Shown here one piece after another: positions 43,861-55,659 of a DNA stretch of 64,000 nt (within the stretch, counting starts at the first letter, position 1; every line of letters begins with the position of its first letter). Under the pieces are notes generated by a model. The model did no database searches, had not been told where the DNA came from, and was given only the letters and a program-made list of their open reading frames with translations. A program made the position numbers and the translations under genes. The stretch comes from Gigaspora margarita (lineage: Eukaryota; Glomeromycota; Glomeromycetes; Diversisporales; Gigasporaceae): assembly GCA_009809945.1 (NCBI GenBank), contig WTPW01000674.1, forward strand, positions 239,724-303,723, given 5' to 3'.

Positions 43861-46520
43861 ACCTTTACTCTTACCCTAACATTAAAGAGATTTAATTTTT
43901 ATTTAATAAAATTGTTTATTTTGATTTTGCATTGTAGATTACAGGTGATAATAGTGTGATAATCACCTATGGTGATCATTAGTTATTTTCTTTAAATTAA
44001 TACTATTTTTTAATACTTTATATTTTTTTATAGATTTTTTATAATATATATATATAATTTAAATTAAACCCTATTTATATTTGTATAATATATACAAATT
44101 TAGATAAATTTTAAATACTTTAATAGATTTAAATTGCAAATAGATTATTTGATTCTACTTTTAAACAAATTTATAATTGGATAATATAGTATAAACTTGC
44201 TTTATAAGATTGGATATATTTAAAAGCACCTAAAAAAAGTTTCTACTAATTATTAATAAAGATAACTTAATATAAATAAATAAATAAATAAAATTGCTTT
44301 AATAAAAAATAATTTTTGCAAAACATTAATATAAAACAATGAATATTTTAATTTTAATTTTAATTTAAATAAAGTTAATTTTAGTTTATAAAAAACAAAT
44401 TAATTCATATATCATTTGTACAGTATATACAGTATATAAAAGTTTGTAACTTGACAAATTTTATTAAAAAATAATTTATACAAATGATTTATATAGTATA
44501 TATAAATTTATTTTAATAAAGCAAAAAAATTATCAAAAATTTAAAATTTCAAGATACAGTATAACAAACTATATAGATGAATTGGCATGCCAAGAAAAAT
44601 AACAAAAAGACCCAAAGGGATAAAAAGTGAACACAAAAAATAGAATTTATTCTAGAATTAATAATTATTTACATTCAACCTAATAGTTTATATATAGTAC
44701 GCATTAGGTCATGGAATATTTCGTATCAAATGCTATTTTAATTAAAAGATTTAACTGATAAAGAATCGTGGCGAAAGATTATATACATATGTAAGTACGT
44801 AAGGTGAGTACAAAGAAATTCAACAGTAAAAAGATACGATGTTTCGGATTTTCAGGAGTATGTAAACAAGATTAAATAATTTACGAAAATGGGTTATAAG
44901 TAAACATTTAGGAATAAGAGACTTTATAATAAAAGATAAAGATACCAATAAATAATTTTCCTATGCGTGTAGCCACACGATGCCTGGTGGAATAACTAAT
45001 TTATTAATCGGACTTACAGTAAGTGAATGCTGCAGAATATAAAATTAAAAAACGAAAATCATTCATTAGTGAAAACTATTTAATTCCCGATATAGAAAAG
45101 AAGAATTATAAGATAGTTTATATAAGCTTTAATCTCTTACAACTTACGGAAAATTCCGAATAGAGAAAAAGAACGAATGCATGAAAAATGCTAAGATAAA
45201 TACAAACATTAAGAAAAAATGCCAATCAATATATATCTATTATATATATATATATATATAATTAACTGATCATAACTTTTTCGGACTAACGAATCCGAAA
45301 TGATTTTAACGATTTCTTTGATCTCATCTAAATGAAGAAATTATATAATACGTAAAAGATATGAAGATGTATTTCGCTCCGATGAACCATGACTATTCTG
45401 AGTTATGTCCGTACGTATGTACATACTTTCCTGTGGCTGCGTAAAGAATACGTAATTTACATGATGTAATCGTTCATAATCTACCGGAATTGATAAACTA
45501 GCACCTTATTTGGGTTTGAAGGTCTAAACGCGAAACAAAAAAAAAAAAAAAAAAGATCATTTCTAAAGAAGTAAATTATTGGAACAGACTTAACATTTTA
45601 TTATTATATCTTAATAAGGTGACTCATTATGCGTTTCACAATAATGCATCACTATTTATTATAATGCTAACCAAGCACCAACGCGTTTTAGTATTATCAA
45701 TAACATAAATGAGTTAGATGTAAAACAAACAAAAAAAAAAGAGAAAGAGAACAATAGCTAATATGGAATAAATTAAAGTTTTTATTTTATTACTATCAAA
45801 CTTTATTGAAAAGGACCTTTTAAACACCAATCGCAAAAAATATATGCAGATTCGGTTAATGACGCGGAAAAAAAGAAAATCAATGTTTTTGTGTAAATAA
45901 ATGAATGAATAACAAAAAACACAATCATATCAATAAAAATTTTTTTTTCATTATTCGTTTATCGTTACGAATTATTAATTTCAAGAACGTATTATTTATT
46001 TCAGGGACGTATTATTAATTTCAGGAGAAAGGAATGTAAAAAGACACGAATTTTATTACTAATAACATTTTATCAATCAGTCGAACAAATAAAGAAATTG
46101 TACAAATACCGATTCATTATAAATTGATTAAATGGTAATGGCGTAACCAAAAATAATAACATGACATTTACTAAATTTTCATATAGGTTTTTTTCTATTG
46201 GACGAGCAATTCTATTTACCCCAAGTGATGGGATAACTTTTTATCTTTATCTCGAAATTTTGCTTATGAAATCATTCCTTACATCCTTATGAAAATTTAA
46301 TTTATAATTCATTAATAATAATGACACGAAATGTTATAATTTAAAAAATTATACATGTATATAATTTATATGGTAGCTAATGGAAAATTCGGGGGGATTA
46401 GTAAATGCTTAAATGCTTAAATGCTTAAATACGTATATATATTAAGCAGATTACCGTATAAAATTTTTTAATCTTAGTACGCATATATTACTCATATATT
46501 ATTGGATGATTAAGCAAATG
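43861..46520. other. Repeat-poor intergenic region, part 1
   Basis: From about 44560 the sequence changes character. There are fewer dispersed repeats, more mixed composition, and no inverted-repeat elements that I could find. No ORF above 60 codons shows protein-like composition, and no tRNA boxes were found. It may hold distal regulatory DNA or unrecognised non-coding exons. Confidence 0.4.
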
Positions 46521-46522
46521 AC

Positions 46523-46652
46523 TCAAATAAATCAAATAAATCAAATAAATCAAATAAATCAAATAAATGCTAATAGATAACTGTTATTTCAAATATCATT
46601 TCAATTATTATCAATTTAATTATCAATTTAATTATCAATTTAATTATTATTT
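46523..46652. repeat. Two adjacent short tandem repeats
   Basis: CAAATAAAT is repeated about five times at 46523-46569, and TATCAATTTAAT about three to four times at 46608-46650. A 76-codon ORF across them is not convincing. Confidence 0.7.
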
Positions 46653-47532
46653 CAACAATTATTGTCTACAGCATCATTTACTAAAGACGCGTAATCAATA
46701 TGTACATATGTGGCGTGCGTACTCATTTAAAGTTTGCATGAAATTAAATATATATTATGAAAATATAATATTCGGAACTCAAATTCATATTCTCTAACTC
46801 GAGAATGTCAAAAGTTGAATTTGTAACATAACATGTGAACACGTGCCCATGATATATGGTTGATATTCTTTCCGTCTATTCTTGATACGTAATTGCATTT
46901 GTCATCAAGTTTGTGTGATGAAGTATTTTTTTTCATTTTTAACAAAGGTGAAATAAGAAGCTTTTTATTCATGCATATTTATATTAATTATTTAATTTAA
47001 AAGACCGAAAATATTGCACTAAAAAAAACCAAGAATTTCATCACACTACATGAGTACAACATGCATATATTTATATTTATATGAAATATGAAATGCAAAT
47101 GCAGTGTCACAAAAACAATGTCAGTTGGATATCACGATGCATGTCGAAACATCAGCCAACATTATACAGTACAGCAGTAAGCATTTATTTAATAGCTAAT
47201 TAACGTATCATCTTAAAATACGTTCGACAAGACTAGTGGTAAACGTTAGTAGGAGTGCAGGTAAGATAGCAGACTAGTAAGAGAACGAGAAGTTGCGTTA
47301 TTGCATATTCCTAAATAAATAGTGTAGTATAGTGTAAATGACTGCAAAATTATTTTATTATTGATCTTTGTAATACCTAAATTTCGTAATGTTTGAGAAT
47401 ATATATATATATTTTTATTTGTATATATTTTTGTTTTTATCGCATCATAATATTATCGTTATATGCATCTATAATATTATATGCATCCAAATTTATTCAT
47501 TTATTTATTTATTTATTAATTTACAGACTTAC

Positions 47533-47565
<33 letters not shown>

Positions 47566-49515
47566 GTGACAGATAGCGAACAATGAAAGAATATGAAAAG
47601 GGGATTCGTACAATAATAAAAACTTGCATTATCACATCCAGTGATATATTAAAATGTTCACATTCATAAACAAATATAATTGTTGAGAAAATAATAATTA
47701 AAAAATAAACAAGTAGATACAGTATAGTAGAATACGGATCTGTTTAAAATTGGTACTTGTACAGTAATGATGAACGTAACAGTACATACATTACTTATGT
47801 ACGTACGTTACGTAGGTTGAAAATTTTATAATAATAAAGGAAAAGTACGAAAGGAACTTATTACAGTACTTATGTACAACCTAAGAGTAAAAAGAAATAA
47901 CATTTGGAAGTGTATTGAAACATAAAAATTCTAAAATCACACTAGGTCAATAACTTTTTACGCACGATCGCACGAACCTCTAAAATCCAAATCGACGAAT
48001 AGTTGATCAGCATTATTAATATGGTAAGATGAGATATCAAAAGTGGTGTTTTATGGATATATAGTGGGAAAAAAAATTTATAAGAAACGCCAAAGAGCAA
48101 CAATGCATTACCGTTACGTGTTTCATCTATTGTAATACATCAGATTTATTTGTTAAAGTCTTGATAAAATTTTAAGCACTTTTATAAGATTCTAATTAAT
48201 GCAATTGATGGATTTTTATCAAATAAACGCGAGATTTTTGACGTGTTTTTCCGTCCATTACAAGTAATTGAACGCGCTTTTTTTATTATTATTGTTATTA
48301 TTATTATTATTATATTATTACGTTTGTATTATTATTTTTATTTTATTTTTCTAGTATTATATATATATATATATATATATCTTTACTACTTCAATTTACC
48401 AAAATCAATCATCAAAAAACACCGAAAATCAATCTCATCAAACCAATAAATCACTGACATAAAAAGACATGCACTATGTGCATCATGAGATCTTTTAGCG
48501 TCATGAACATTTTGAGCTTAGATTGATTTTTCTTCTCCGCTTGAACGTCATGAGTCATGACCGCTTATCTGCCCGGACAGTGCCGTATCTACATATATAT
48601 ATGCATGTATGCATGCATAAGATACCCTTTTTAGTTTGCATCAAATTTTTTAGCTTATGTAGTGCCTTGCATTGTGCTTTTGTTACGCGGTATTCTTAGA
48701 TCCTTGGTTGTATTTCTTTCAAACACCGTTATTGTATAGTAACATGTAGCTCGCAAAATTAGATTACGGTAGGTACATACGTAGGTACATACTGATACGT
48801 AGGTACATACTGATACGTAGGTACATACGTACAGTACGTACGTACGTACTGTACGTACACGTTAATATCAGATATGTGGATGCAAATACAAATCAGTCCA
48901 AAAGATTGATAAGTTTTTTCTTCAAAGAATTATCAAAAATATATATAGAAAGATATTATATATACACATATATACAAAGCTAATTCTTTCCATATTCATC
49001 ACAAAAGCTTTCGCCAATTTATCATTTATTCGATTAACCTTACAGCGCAGTGGAGGGAAAATCGAAGCTGACAACGATTGAAATGATAAAGTTTGAAAAT
49101 CCTGACTAAAAGTCGGTTTGCGAAAGTATTACTACATATTACAACATATATACAACATATATACAACATATCAGATATACTTATACAACATAACATATAT
49201 ATAAAACATATATAAAACATATAATATATACAACATATATACAACGTATATACATATATAATTTGTTAAAAGAAAATTTTTTTTTATTGAAAAAATGATT
49301 TCTTAAAAGTCAGGAATTTTTGAACCGTAAACAATGAAATATAATTATTATTGTTAACCATTAAATAATCGACATCATAATTTCAAATTTCCGGTATTCT
49401 CTATCCGGTATTATCTTCCGCGTGATTTCTCATTACAGAATTGTTTAACTGTAGATTATTGAAAAACAAAACCTTAATACATAGACCGGCAAATAGTTTA
49501 CTCAAGATAGTTTGA
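46653..49515. other. Repeat-poor intergenic region, part 2, with microsatellites
   Basis: It contains a T-run at about 47528-47563, a GTAGGTACATAC repeat grading into a CGTACGTACGTAC palindrome (48769-48862), and ATATACAAC repeats at about 49138-49250. No gene was recognised. Confidence 0.45.
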
Positions 49516-49633
49516 AAAAAAAAAAAAAAATTTTTTTTTTTTATAATAAGGTTAAGCCGAGAGTGTGGATCTCTTTATGGTACTAAAGTGGAGCTGTTGG
49601 GAAAATCAAAAAAAAAAAAATTTTTTTTTTTTA
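49516..49633. repeat. Twin A-run/T-run palindromes flanking a GC-richer stretch
   Basis: Two blocks of about 13-15 A followed by about 12-13 T (49518-49546 and 49609-49633) flank roughly 60 bases with GTTAAGCCGAGAGTGTGGAT and GGAGCTGTTGGG. Its role is unknown. Confidence 0.55.
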
Positions 49634-49874
49634 TTGTTTGTTAATTTTAGGATATGAGTTTATCAAAAGTTAATGAATTAATAGGCTGCCGATTTTGAAA
49701 TCATTCATTAGAAAATACCGATTACGTATATTTCAAAAATATGAAGGGATTTTGTGTTCCGTTTCATCTTTTTTTATTTTTTTTTTCAAACAAATTGCAC
49801 GTTTCTACCTTTTGGTTGAGAAATAAGGCTGATTTGATACAAATACAAAATTTTGATACAAATATGCAAATTTT

Positions 49875-50075
49875 ATGATAAAAAAATATGCAAATTTTAT
49901 GATAAAAATATTTTTATTTACAGTATTTGTTTATTTATTTGTATTATTTTTTGGTATCCCATTGTTTCTTGGATGGATATTTCTTGGGGATGAACGGAAA
50001 GAATTTCTGGTTTTTGTTTATTTATTAATGGCAGCAGTTTGTATATCTGATATTCTGATATATGTATATATGTAG
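49875..50075 (+). CDS. Possible small two-helix membrane protein
   Basis: The 66-codon frame has an ATG start and encodes two hydrophobic segments, about residues 12-36 (IFLFTVFVYLFVLFFGIPLF, LGWIF) and 46-64, joined by the charged loop GDERKEF. Such a layout is compatible with a small membrane protein. Nothing else supports it: no relative is recognised, and T-rich DNA readily yields Phe/Leu/Val-rich frames. A TTTACAG inside could also be an intron acceptor, so this could be an exon. Confidence 0.25.
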   Translation: MIKKYANFMIKIFLFTVFVYLFVLFFGIPLFLGWIFLGDERKEFLVFVYLLMAAVCISDILIYVYM

Positions 50076-50404
50076 TGCCATTATCTTTGATGTGCTTGAG
50101 ATACGTACTAAAAGAATATTAATTTCGGTAATTTCTATAGTAAAATTTAATGTAAATTCGGTTAAAATTTCGGATAGTAACGAATTAGTGTACAAAAGAT
50201 TGACAAAGATTGATATGAGTTCTATAAGGAGAAATCATTGAATGCATCCTGACGTATTACTGATTGTTTAATGATAAATGCTATTATTCAACGAATCATA
50301 AATAATTTTTCCAGAGTAAATTTTAACCTGACTTGTTTATGATCTTGTTTTAAAATTTTTTGTATATTGCTGTATTGTATTGTTTTAAACATTTATTATA
50401 TATA

Positions 50405-50512
50405 ATTATTAATGTTTTATTATTAATGATGTTATTATTTAATGTTATTATTATTTAATATGATATTATTATTTAATGTTATTATTATTTAATGTTATTA
50501 TTAATAATGGTT
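50405..50512. repeat. AATGTTATTATTATTT tandem repeat
   Basis: About five imperfect units of 16-20 bp. Simple-sequence DNA. Confidence 0.7.
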
Positions 50513-50690
50513 TGGCATCATTTAAAAACAGTCCTGCTTTTCTTTTTTGCTTTTTTGCCTTTGTCAAAAACTTGACACAATGGTACTTTCTGTACTTGAA
50601 AATTTTTATTATCTTATTAAATAACTTTTTTATTTTTTTTTTATCTTTTATATATATATATATATAAATATATAGATATATATATACTGT

Positions 50691-51022
50691 ATATATCTTT
50701 TTTATTTATCTTATATATATCTTTTTTATTTATCTTATATATATCTTTCTTATTTATCTTATATATATCTTTTTTATTTATCTTATATCTTTTTTATTTA
50801 TTTTATATATATCTTTTTTATTTATCTTATATCTTTTTTATTTATCTTTTATATATCTTTTTTATTTATTTTATATATATCTTTTTTATTTATCTTACAT
50901 ATATCTTTTTTATTTATCTTACATACATCTTTTTTATTTATCTTATATATATCTTTTTTATTTATTTTATATATATCTTTTTTATTTATCTTATATATAT
51001 CTTTTTTATTTATTCTATTATT
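50691..51022. repeat. Minisatellite, unit ATATATCTTTTTTATTTATC plus TT
   Basis: About 13-14 units of 22-29 bp. Read on the minus strand it gives a periodic Lys-Ile-Asn-Lys-Lys-Asp-Ile-Tyr peptide, a by-product of the repeat and not taken as a gene. Confidence 0.85.
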
Positions 51023-51905
51023 TTTTTTTTCTTTTTCTACGACTAGATATGTAAATACAACTATATATATAGATATGTATATAACAGATAAATACTTATT
51101 ATATTTATATAGCATTTAACATTTATAGTAATTTGTGCATCACTTTATACTTTTTTTATATGCTATATGCTGGTATAAGTAATGCGACTACTCTTGTTCG
51201 TACAAGAAAATTCCTTTGTTTTACTGTGACATATACATCAAAATCGACGTTTGAGGTTAATGAGATGTGTAATCCCCATGAGGTCACGATAAAATTATTT
51301 ACAAATTAGTCGTTTTGTCTTTCTTTTCGACTATTCTTTTTTTCTATATCGAAAGCATACGATTATTTCCTCTTTTATTCTCGATTATAATTAATATATA
51401 TATAAATTGTGATTTTAAAAAATTAGAAAATCCGTGAATTCCATGAATTCCATAAAACGCAAAGTAAATCACAATATATTCTAATACTATATCGGTCATC
51501 TAGAAGTTACATTAACGTCATTACAAATAAAAGAAATCTTTTGTACACTGTATATATACTGTATATCGATACAGTATACAGTATTTTAAAAAAAATACAT
51601 AAAACACATATGTATATTTATTATTTTAAAAAAGGGTCCTCAGTTTTTTTTGTGTCAGGGTCATTGCATGTCATTGCATTTTTCTGCTGTGCGTATTTAT
51701 AGTTTGTAATAGTTCAATTTACGGTAGTAAATGAAACATTTCAAGAACCACTAAAACGCATTTATTTATAGATTTATATAAAGTCCTTACTTTTTCCATT
51801 TCACAAATTTTTTTCTACAATACTGCAATAACTCGATAACACGCTTTCTTCATTTTTATTCTAAACTTGTAACTTTATTGTATTCTTTTCTAGATATTCA
51901 CTTTA
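51023..51905. other. Upstream region of the RRM gene
   Basis: Mixed-composition intergenic DNA with a TACTGTATATCGATACAGTA palindrome at about 51556-51575. No ORF is supported. Confidence 0.45.
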
Positions 51906-51906
51906 A

Positions 51907-51961
51907 ATTTTTTTTTTTTTTTTTTTTTTTCTTCTTATTCATACTATATATATATATATAT
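51907..51961 (+). promoter_or_regulatory. Putative promoter of the RRM gene
   Basis: A run of about 24 T at 51907-51930 is followed by CTATATATATATATATA at about 51945-51961, roughly 100 bp before the start codon at 52061. Poly(dA:dT) tracts and TATA-like elements at this distance are common in fungal promoters. In such AT-rich DNA the match is weak evidence on its own. Confidence 0.35.
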
Positions 51962-52060
51962 TATTTTTTTTTTGTTTCAACAACTTTTATTCTTTATTAC
52001 AAAGCTTCTCAAATTAAAAATATAAAAAAGAAACCTTAAAAAAACTAGAATCTATCATAC

Positions 52061-54132
52061 ATGGCTACCTCTGATCCCTCCTCTTCTGACCTCAACGGTA
52101 GTAAGGTTGTATATTATTATATCAGATATTATCAGATATCAAATGATCAACCTTATGATTTATGATTGATTGATTCGTTTTTAACCTTTATGTTTGTTTC
52201 TTTTTTCTTTCATTAGGATGTTGCAAGTAGTAGTAGTATTCAAAAATTTCTTGATGATCAATTTAAAGTACGTTTCTCCTCTCTCTTTTTTGAGTTTAGA
52301 TACACTTATGTTATCATTCCAACAACTTTTTCTCCTTTTCTAAAAGTAATAACTTTTTTTTTTTTGATAATATTATAGGCCAGAGATGAAACAATCGCCC
52401 AACTACAAAAAGAATTAGATAGTTACAAAAAAAAATTCGAATCACTGCAGGTATACTTTGTTTTAATTAAAATCCTTCTTGACTTTGTCTTAATATATAT
52501 GTGTTTTTTTAACCTCTTGCTTATGATTCTTGCTTATGCTTCTTGCTTATGGTAAAAAGAATAATATGTCGCCTGACCAACCCATAAATAACCGTAATTA
52601 TGACCCAAAAAAAGCTAACGAGCTTAAATCTGCTATAAATAAAGTAATAGACGATATGCTTTTAAGTCAAGAGGTTTATATCTTTTATTTATATATAATT
52701 ACTGCTATTTATCTGTCTATATACGAAATTAATTTTAATTACTCTTCATTATTTCTTCATTTGATTACTTAGCATACAAACCGCCCACTTACATATAATA
52801 ACTATAATAGATGGCCGGCTTCTGGTTCAACTCCTACTACTACCCATACTATCCATACTACTCATACTACCCATACTGATGGTATATCTTCATTCTCACT
52901 TTTTTATTTATTCTATTTATTTTATATGACTTTTCTCTCATGCTTTTTCCCCTTTTCATATATTACGTAATAGCAAACAGCAAATTAATTGAATTAGAAG
53001 ATGGGTCAAATAATACTAATAACAGTTCTATCAATCATGCTACTCCTCATATGAACAATATTAACAATATTATCGATCAAGCCAACGTTGACTCATCATT
53101 CGTTGTATGTGTTATTGACTTACGCATTTTTTGTTTCTTAAATATATGGTTTTTTTTTTTAAAACTTTTTGTTATTTTATATATAGAATCCTCAAAATAG
53201 ACCATCAGATGATAATGAACTTATCAATGAAGTGACAAAAACTTCGAATCACAGTTTTCCACCTTCTATCTCTGATGGAAAACCCCCTACTTTCATAATG
53301 CATGCTTCTCATCCTCCTCATCCTTCTCATCCCCCTCATCCTTCTCATCCTTCTCATCCTCCAACACGACGTTTCAATAATAATCCTGTTCATCATTACA
53401 ATCTCAGTAACCCTAATAATCTCAACAATAATAACAACAATAACAATAAAGGTAATAAAAAGGTGAGGCTTTCGCACTGTTCACTTTCTAATCTCTACTT
53501 ATTCCTAAAAATAACTATTATTTTCTCACCATATTTTTTATACATATATTTTTTTTAATTTTCTAGGGTAAATCTGATAGACTCACTTCTAATTCGAATT
53601 ACACCGTGTTCATAGCATGGACTGGTTCAATGACTCAGGAAGGGTTGAAAGCTTTATTTGATAATGATGAGGTTCGTATTTATTAATCTCCCTGCTATAA
53701 TTCTATATAATCTTATTTATTTTTTTCAAATTATATATTTATATATATATATATATATTCAGGTCGTAGATATTCGATTTTTACCAAATAAACAATTTGC
53801 CCATGTGGATTTGAAAAATGAAGCCGCATTGACGAAAGCTTTGAAACTTAATGGAGAGGTAAATGTCATTTATTTGTTGATATTTACTTGTAATTTTATT
53901 TAATTTTATTAATTATGTTTATATTAAATAGACAAAAAATCAAGAACAAGGAAAATTACGAGTAGAACAAGGAAAACCTCGTAGTAATTCTTCTACAGGT
54001 ATGACCTATTTTAAAATATTTTATAAATCGTTTTTGAATTAAATGTATTATATATTTATTTTTTAATTAAAATTTTCTTTATTAATTAGAAAATAACGGT
54101 CAACGTCCCCAACAAAATAAATCTCGACAATC

Positions 54133-54163
<31 letters not shown>

Positions 54164-54352
54164 CAAAATGGTTACAATTCTCAACCAAAACATCACAAAT
54201 ATCCTCAAAATGGACATAGTAATTACATGCTGCCTTATGAAGAAGGCAAGGAACCAGCTGGTTCACCCAACAAATGGAATAACTTTAGAAACAATTCTAT
54301 GAGTCCTCCAGGTACGATACCTACTGTTTTTCCGAACCAATTAGACAATTAA
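52061..54352 (+). CDS. Spliced RRM-domain RNA-binding protein, 11 exons, 442 residues
   Basis: Exons: 52061-52105, 52217-52267, 52379-52450, 52560-52673, 52773-52881, 52974-53104, 53187-53462, 53567-53671, 53763-53858, 53932-53998 and 54090-54352. All ten introns are GT-AG, 73-111 bp, and phase is consistent throughout (phase 1 at introns 5 and 10, otherwise 0). ATG 52061 has ATAC before it and TAA ends at 54352. The protein starts MATSDPSSSDLNGSK. A short coiled coil follows (about 33-56), then a Thr/His stretch (THTIHTTHTTHT), a His-Pro-Ser repeat (about 213-232) and Asn-rich linkers. One RRM lies at about 277-348, with RNP2-like YTVFIAW and RNP1-like KQFAHVDL. An Asn-run tail follows. The RNP1 aromatic set is incomplete, so RNA contacts may differ from canonical RRMs. 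The protein probably binds RNA in the nucleus or cytoplasm; its target is unknown. Only the intron 3 acceptor (TAAAAAG) is weak. It is the one apparently intact gene in the window. Confidence 0.85.
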
Positions 54353-54395
54353 AAAATAATTGAAGGAATATATGACAATCTTCAGGGTTTCATGG

Positions 54396-55334
54396 GTGGT
54401 AAATTTAAATGGCTAAATTATTTTTAAGCTGACTAAATCCTAAATAATTTAGGATGACAAAATTATTTAAGGCAACAAAAATTATTTTTGTGTGCCGAAT
54501 ATATATTTTAGGATGTCAAAAATATTTTCGCCATTCCAAAATATTTTCGAATGACGAAAATTAAATATAATATTTATAAACTAATTTTTATATATTAAAT
54601 AAATATTAGCAAGGTTTTTTTACTACAATTTTTAAAATATTTTCGATTTTCGAAAATTAAATATAATATTTTTATATTAAATAAATATTAATGAGGTTTT
54701 TTTTATTGCAATGTTTATGTTTTAGTATATTAAAAAATCTATTACCGTTGAACTTCTCAAAACAAATATGCATGGTGTATCATGTTTCAGATTTGAAATT
54801 ATTATCACTGAATTACTCAAAACCGATTCGATAACCTGTTATAAATCTAATAAATCTAATAAATATTCCGTTAATTGTTATCTGTTATGATGTTTTCATG
54901 ATATTACCATTGTGAAGGGGTAACGTGACTCGGCTTTTAGCAAAAAAAACGTGATCCAAGCCATAGGACTCGAGACTTGAAATGAGCTGTGATCGACAAT
55001 AGTAACGCGCCTCTGGTATTCAAATGAGTATGAAATACTCGTCGTTAGTTTATTTGTAATATATAAATAACCATCGATTTCATGTATCTGAAAAGTAGTG
55101 AAGTGAAATATTACAAACTCCAGGGATTCTAGTGGCAGTAGGATTCTTGGTTCTCGGACCAAATCTTCTACGCCTTCTTTCGAGCAGACTTTATTTTTGT
55201 TGTACAAACGTGTAATAATACAATTATTAATAACAATCTTACAGACAAAAATAATTTCAGCAGACAAAAATAATTTCGGAATTTCATTAGGTGAAAATAA
55301 TTTCCTCAGATGAAAAATAAATTTGCTGCCAAAA
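54396..55334. mobile_element. Foldback-like element with GACAAAAATAATTT motifs downstream of the RRM gene
   Basis: Both ends carry repeated GACGAAAATTA/GACAAAAATAATTT units in opposite sense (54440-54560 and 55240-55330). The outer sequences GGTAAATTTAAATGGC and GCAGCAAATTTATTTTTC (complement) are similar. A direct repeat ATTTTCGAAAATTAAATATA lies at about 54545-54680. The middle is less AT-rich. No duplication was found. Confidence 0.4.
54896..55267 (-). CDS. Unassigned 123-codon open frame, no ATG start
   Basis: The minus-strand frame opens at TTG and has balanced amino-acid use unlike most frames in the window (for example SKEGVEDLVREPRILLPLES and QRRVTIVDHSSFQVSSPMAW). It could be a captured or leftover exon: it lies in the middle of a foldback-like element. 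It lacks a start codon, and no family is recognised. It may equally be chance in a less AT-rich segment. Confidence 0.22.
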   Translation of the reverse strand: MSAEIIFVCKIVINNCIITRLYNKNKVCSKEGVEDLVREPRILLPLESLEFVIFHFTTFQIHEIDGYLYITNKLTTSISYSFEYQRRVTIVDHSSFQVSSPMAWITFFLLKAESRYPFTMVIS

Positions 55335-55442
55335 ATATATTTATATAAATAACTTGGGGGTTAAAGAGAAAAAAGGTATGAAGTTATAAACATCTATATA
55401 AAGACATGTTTGGAATTATAAATAGGTCACTCAATTTAAAAA

Positions 55443-55659
55443 TTATTGTCGCGGTTGAAGATGGAAATGGCTGAAGCTGGAAATTAGGAACCTTGATTTA
55501 AAAATATAAGTCCTACTAAAATCCCCTATACTCTTTTATTATTAAAACTAACCCTAAACCCTAACCAAAAACCCCCTAACAAAAGGGTCTAAAAATTTTT
55601 GAAATTTTCATATTAAAATTTCCAGCTTCAGCCATTTCCAGCTTCAGCCACGACAATTA
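55443..55659. mobile_element. MITE with GGCTGAAGCTGGAAAT repeats and TTA flanks
   Basis: The ends at 55446 (TTGTCGCGGTTGAAGATGGA) and 55656 (complement TTGTCGTGGCTGAAGCTGGA) are inverted. The unit GGCTGAAGCTGGAAAT is repeated within the arms. TTA flanks both sides, suggesting a PIF/Harbinger-type target. The centre has CTAACCCTAAACCCTAACC. Confidence 0.6.

Noticed and set aside
50849..51115. Periodic Lys-Ile-Asn-Lys-Lys-Asp-Ile-Tyr protein on the minus strand
   Set aside because: It is a translation of the 22-bp minisatellite, with no flanking gene structure.
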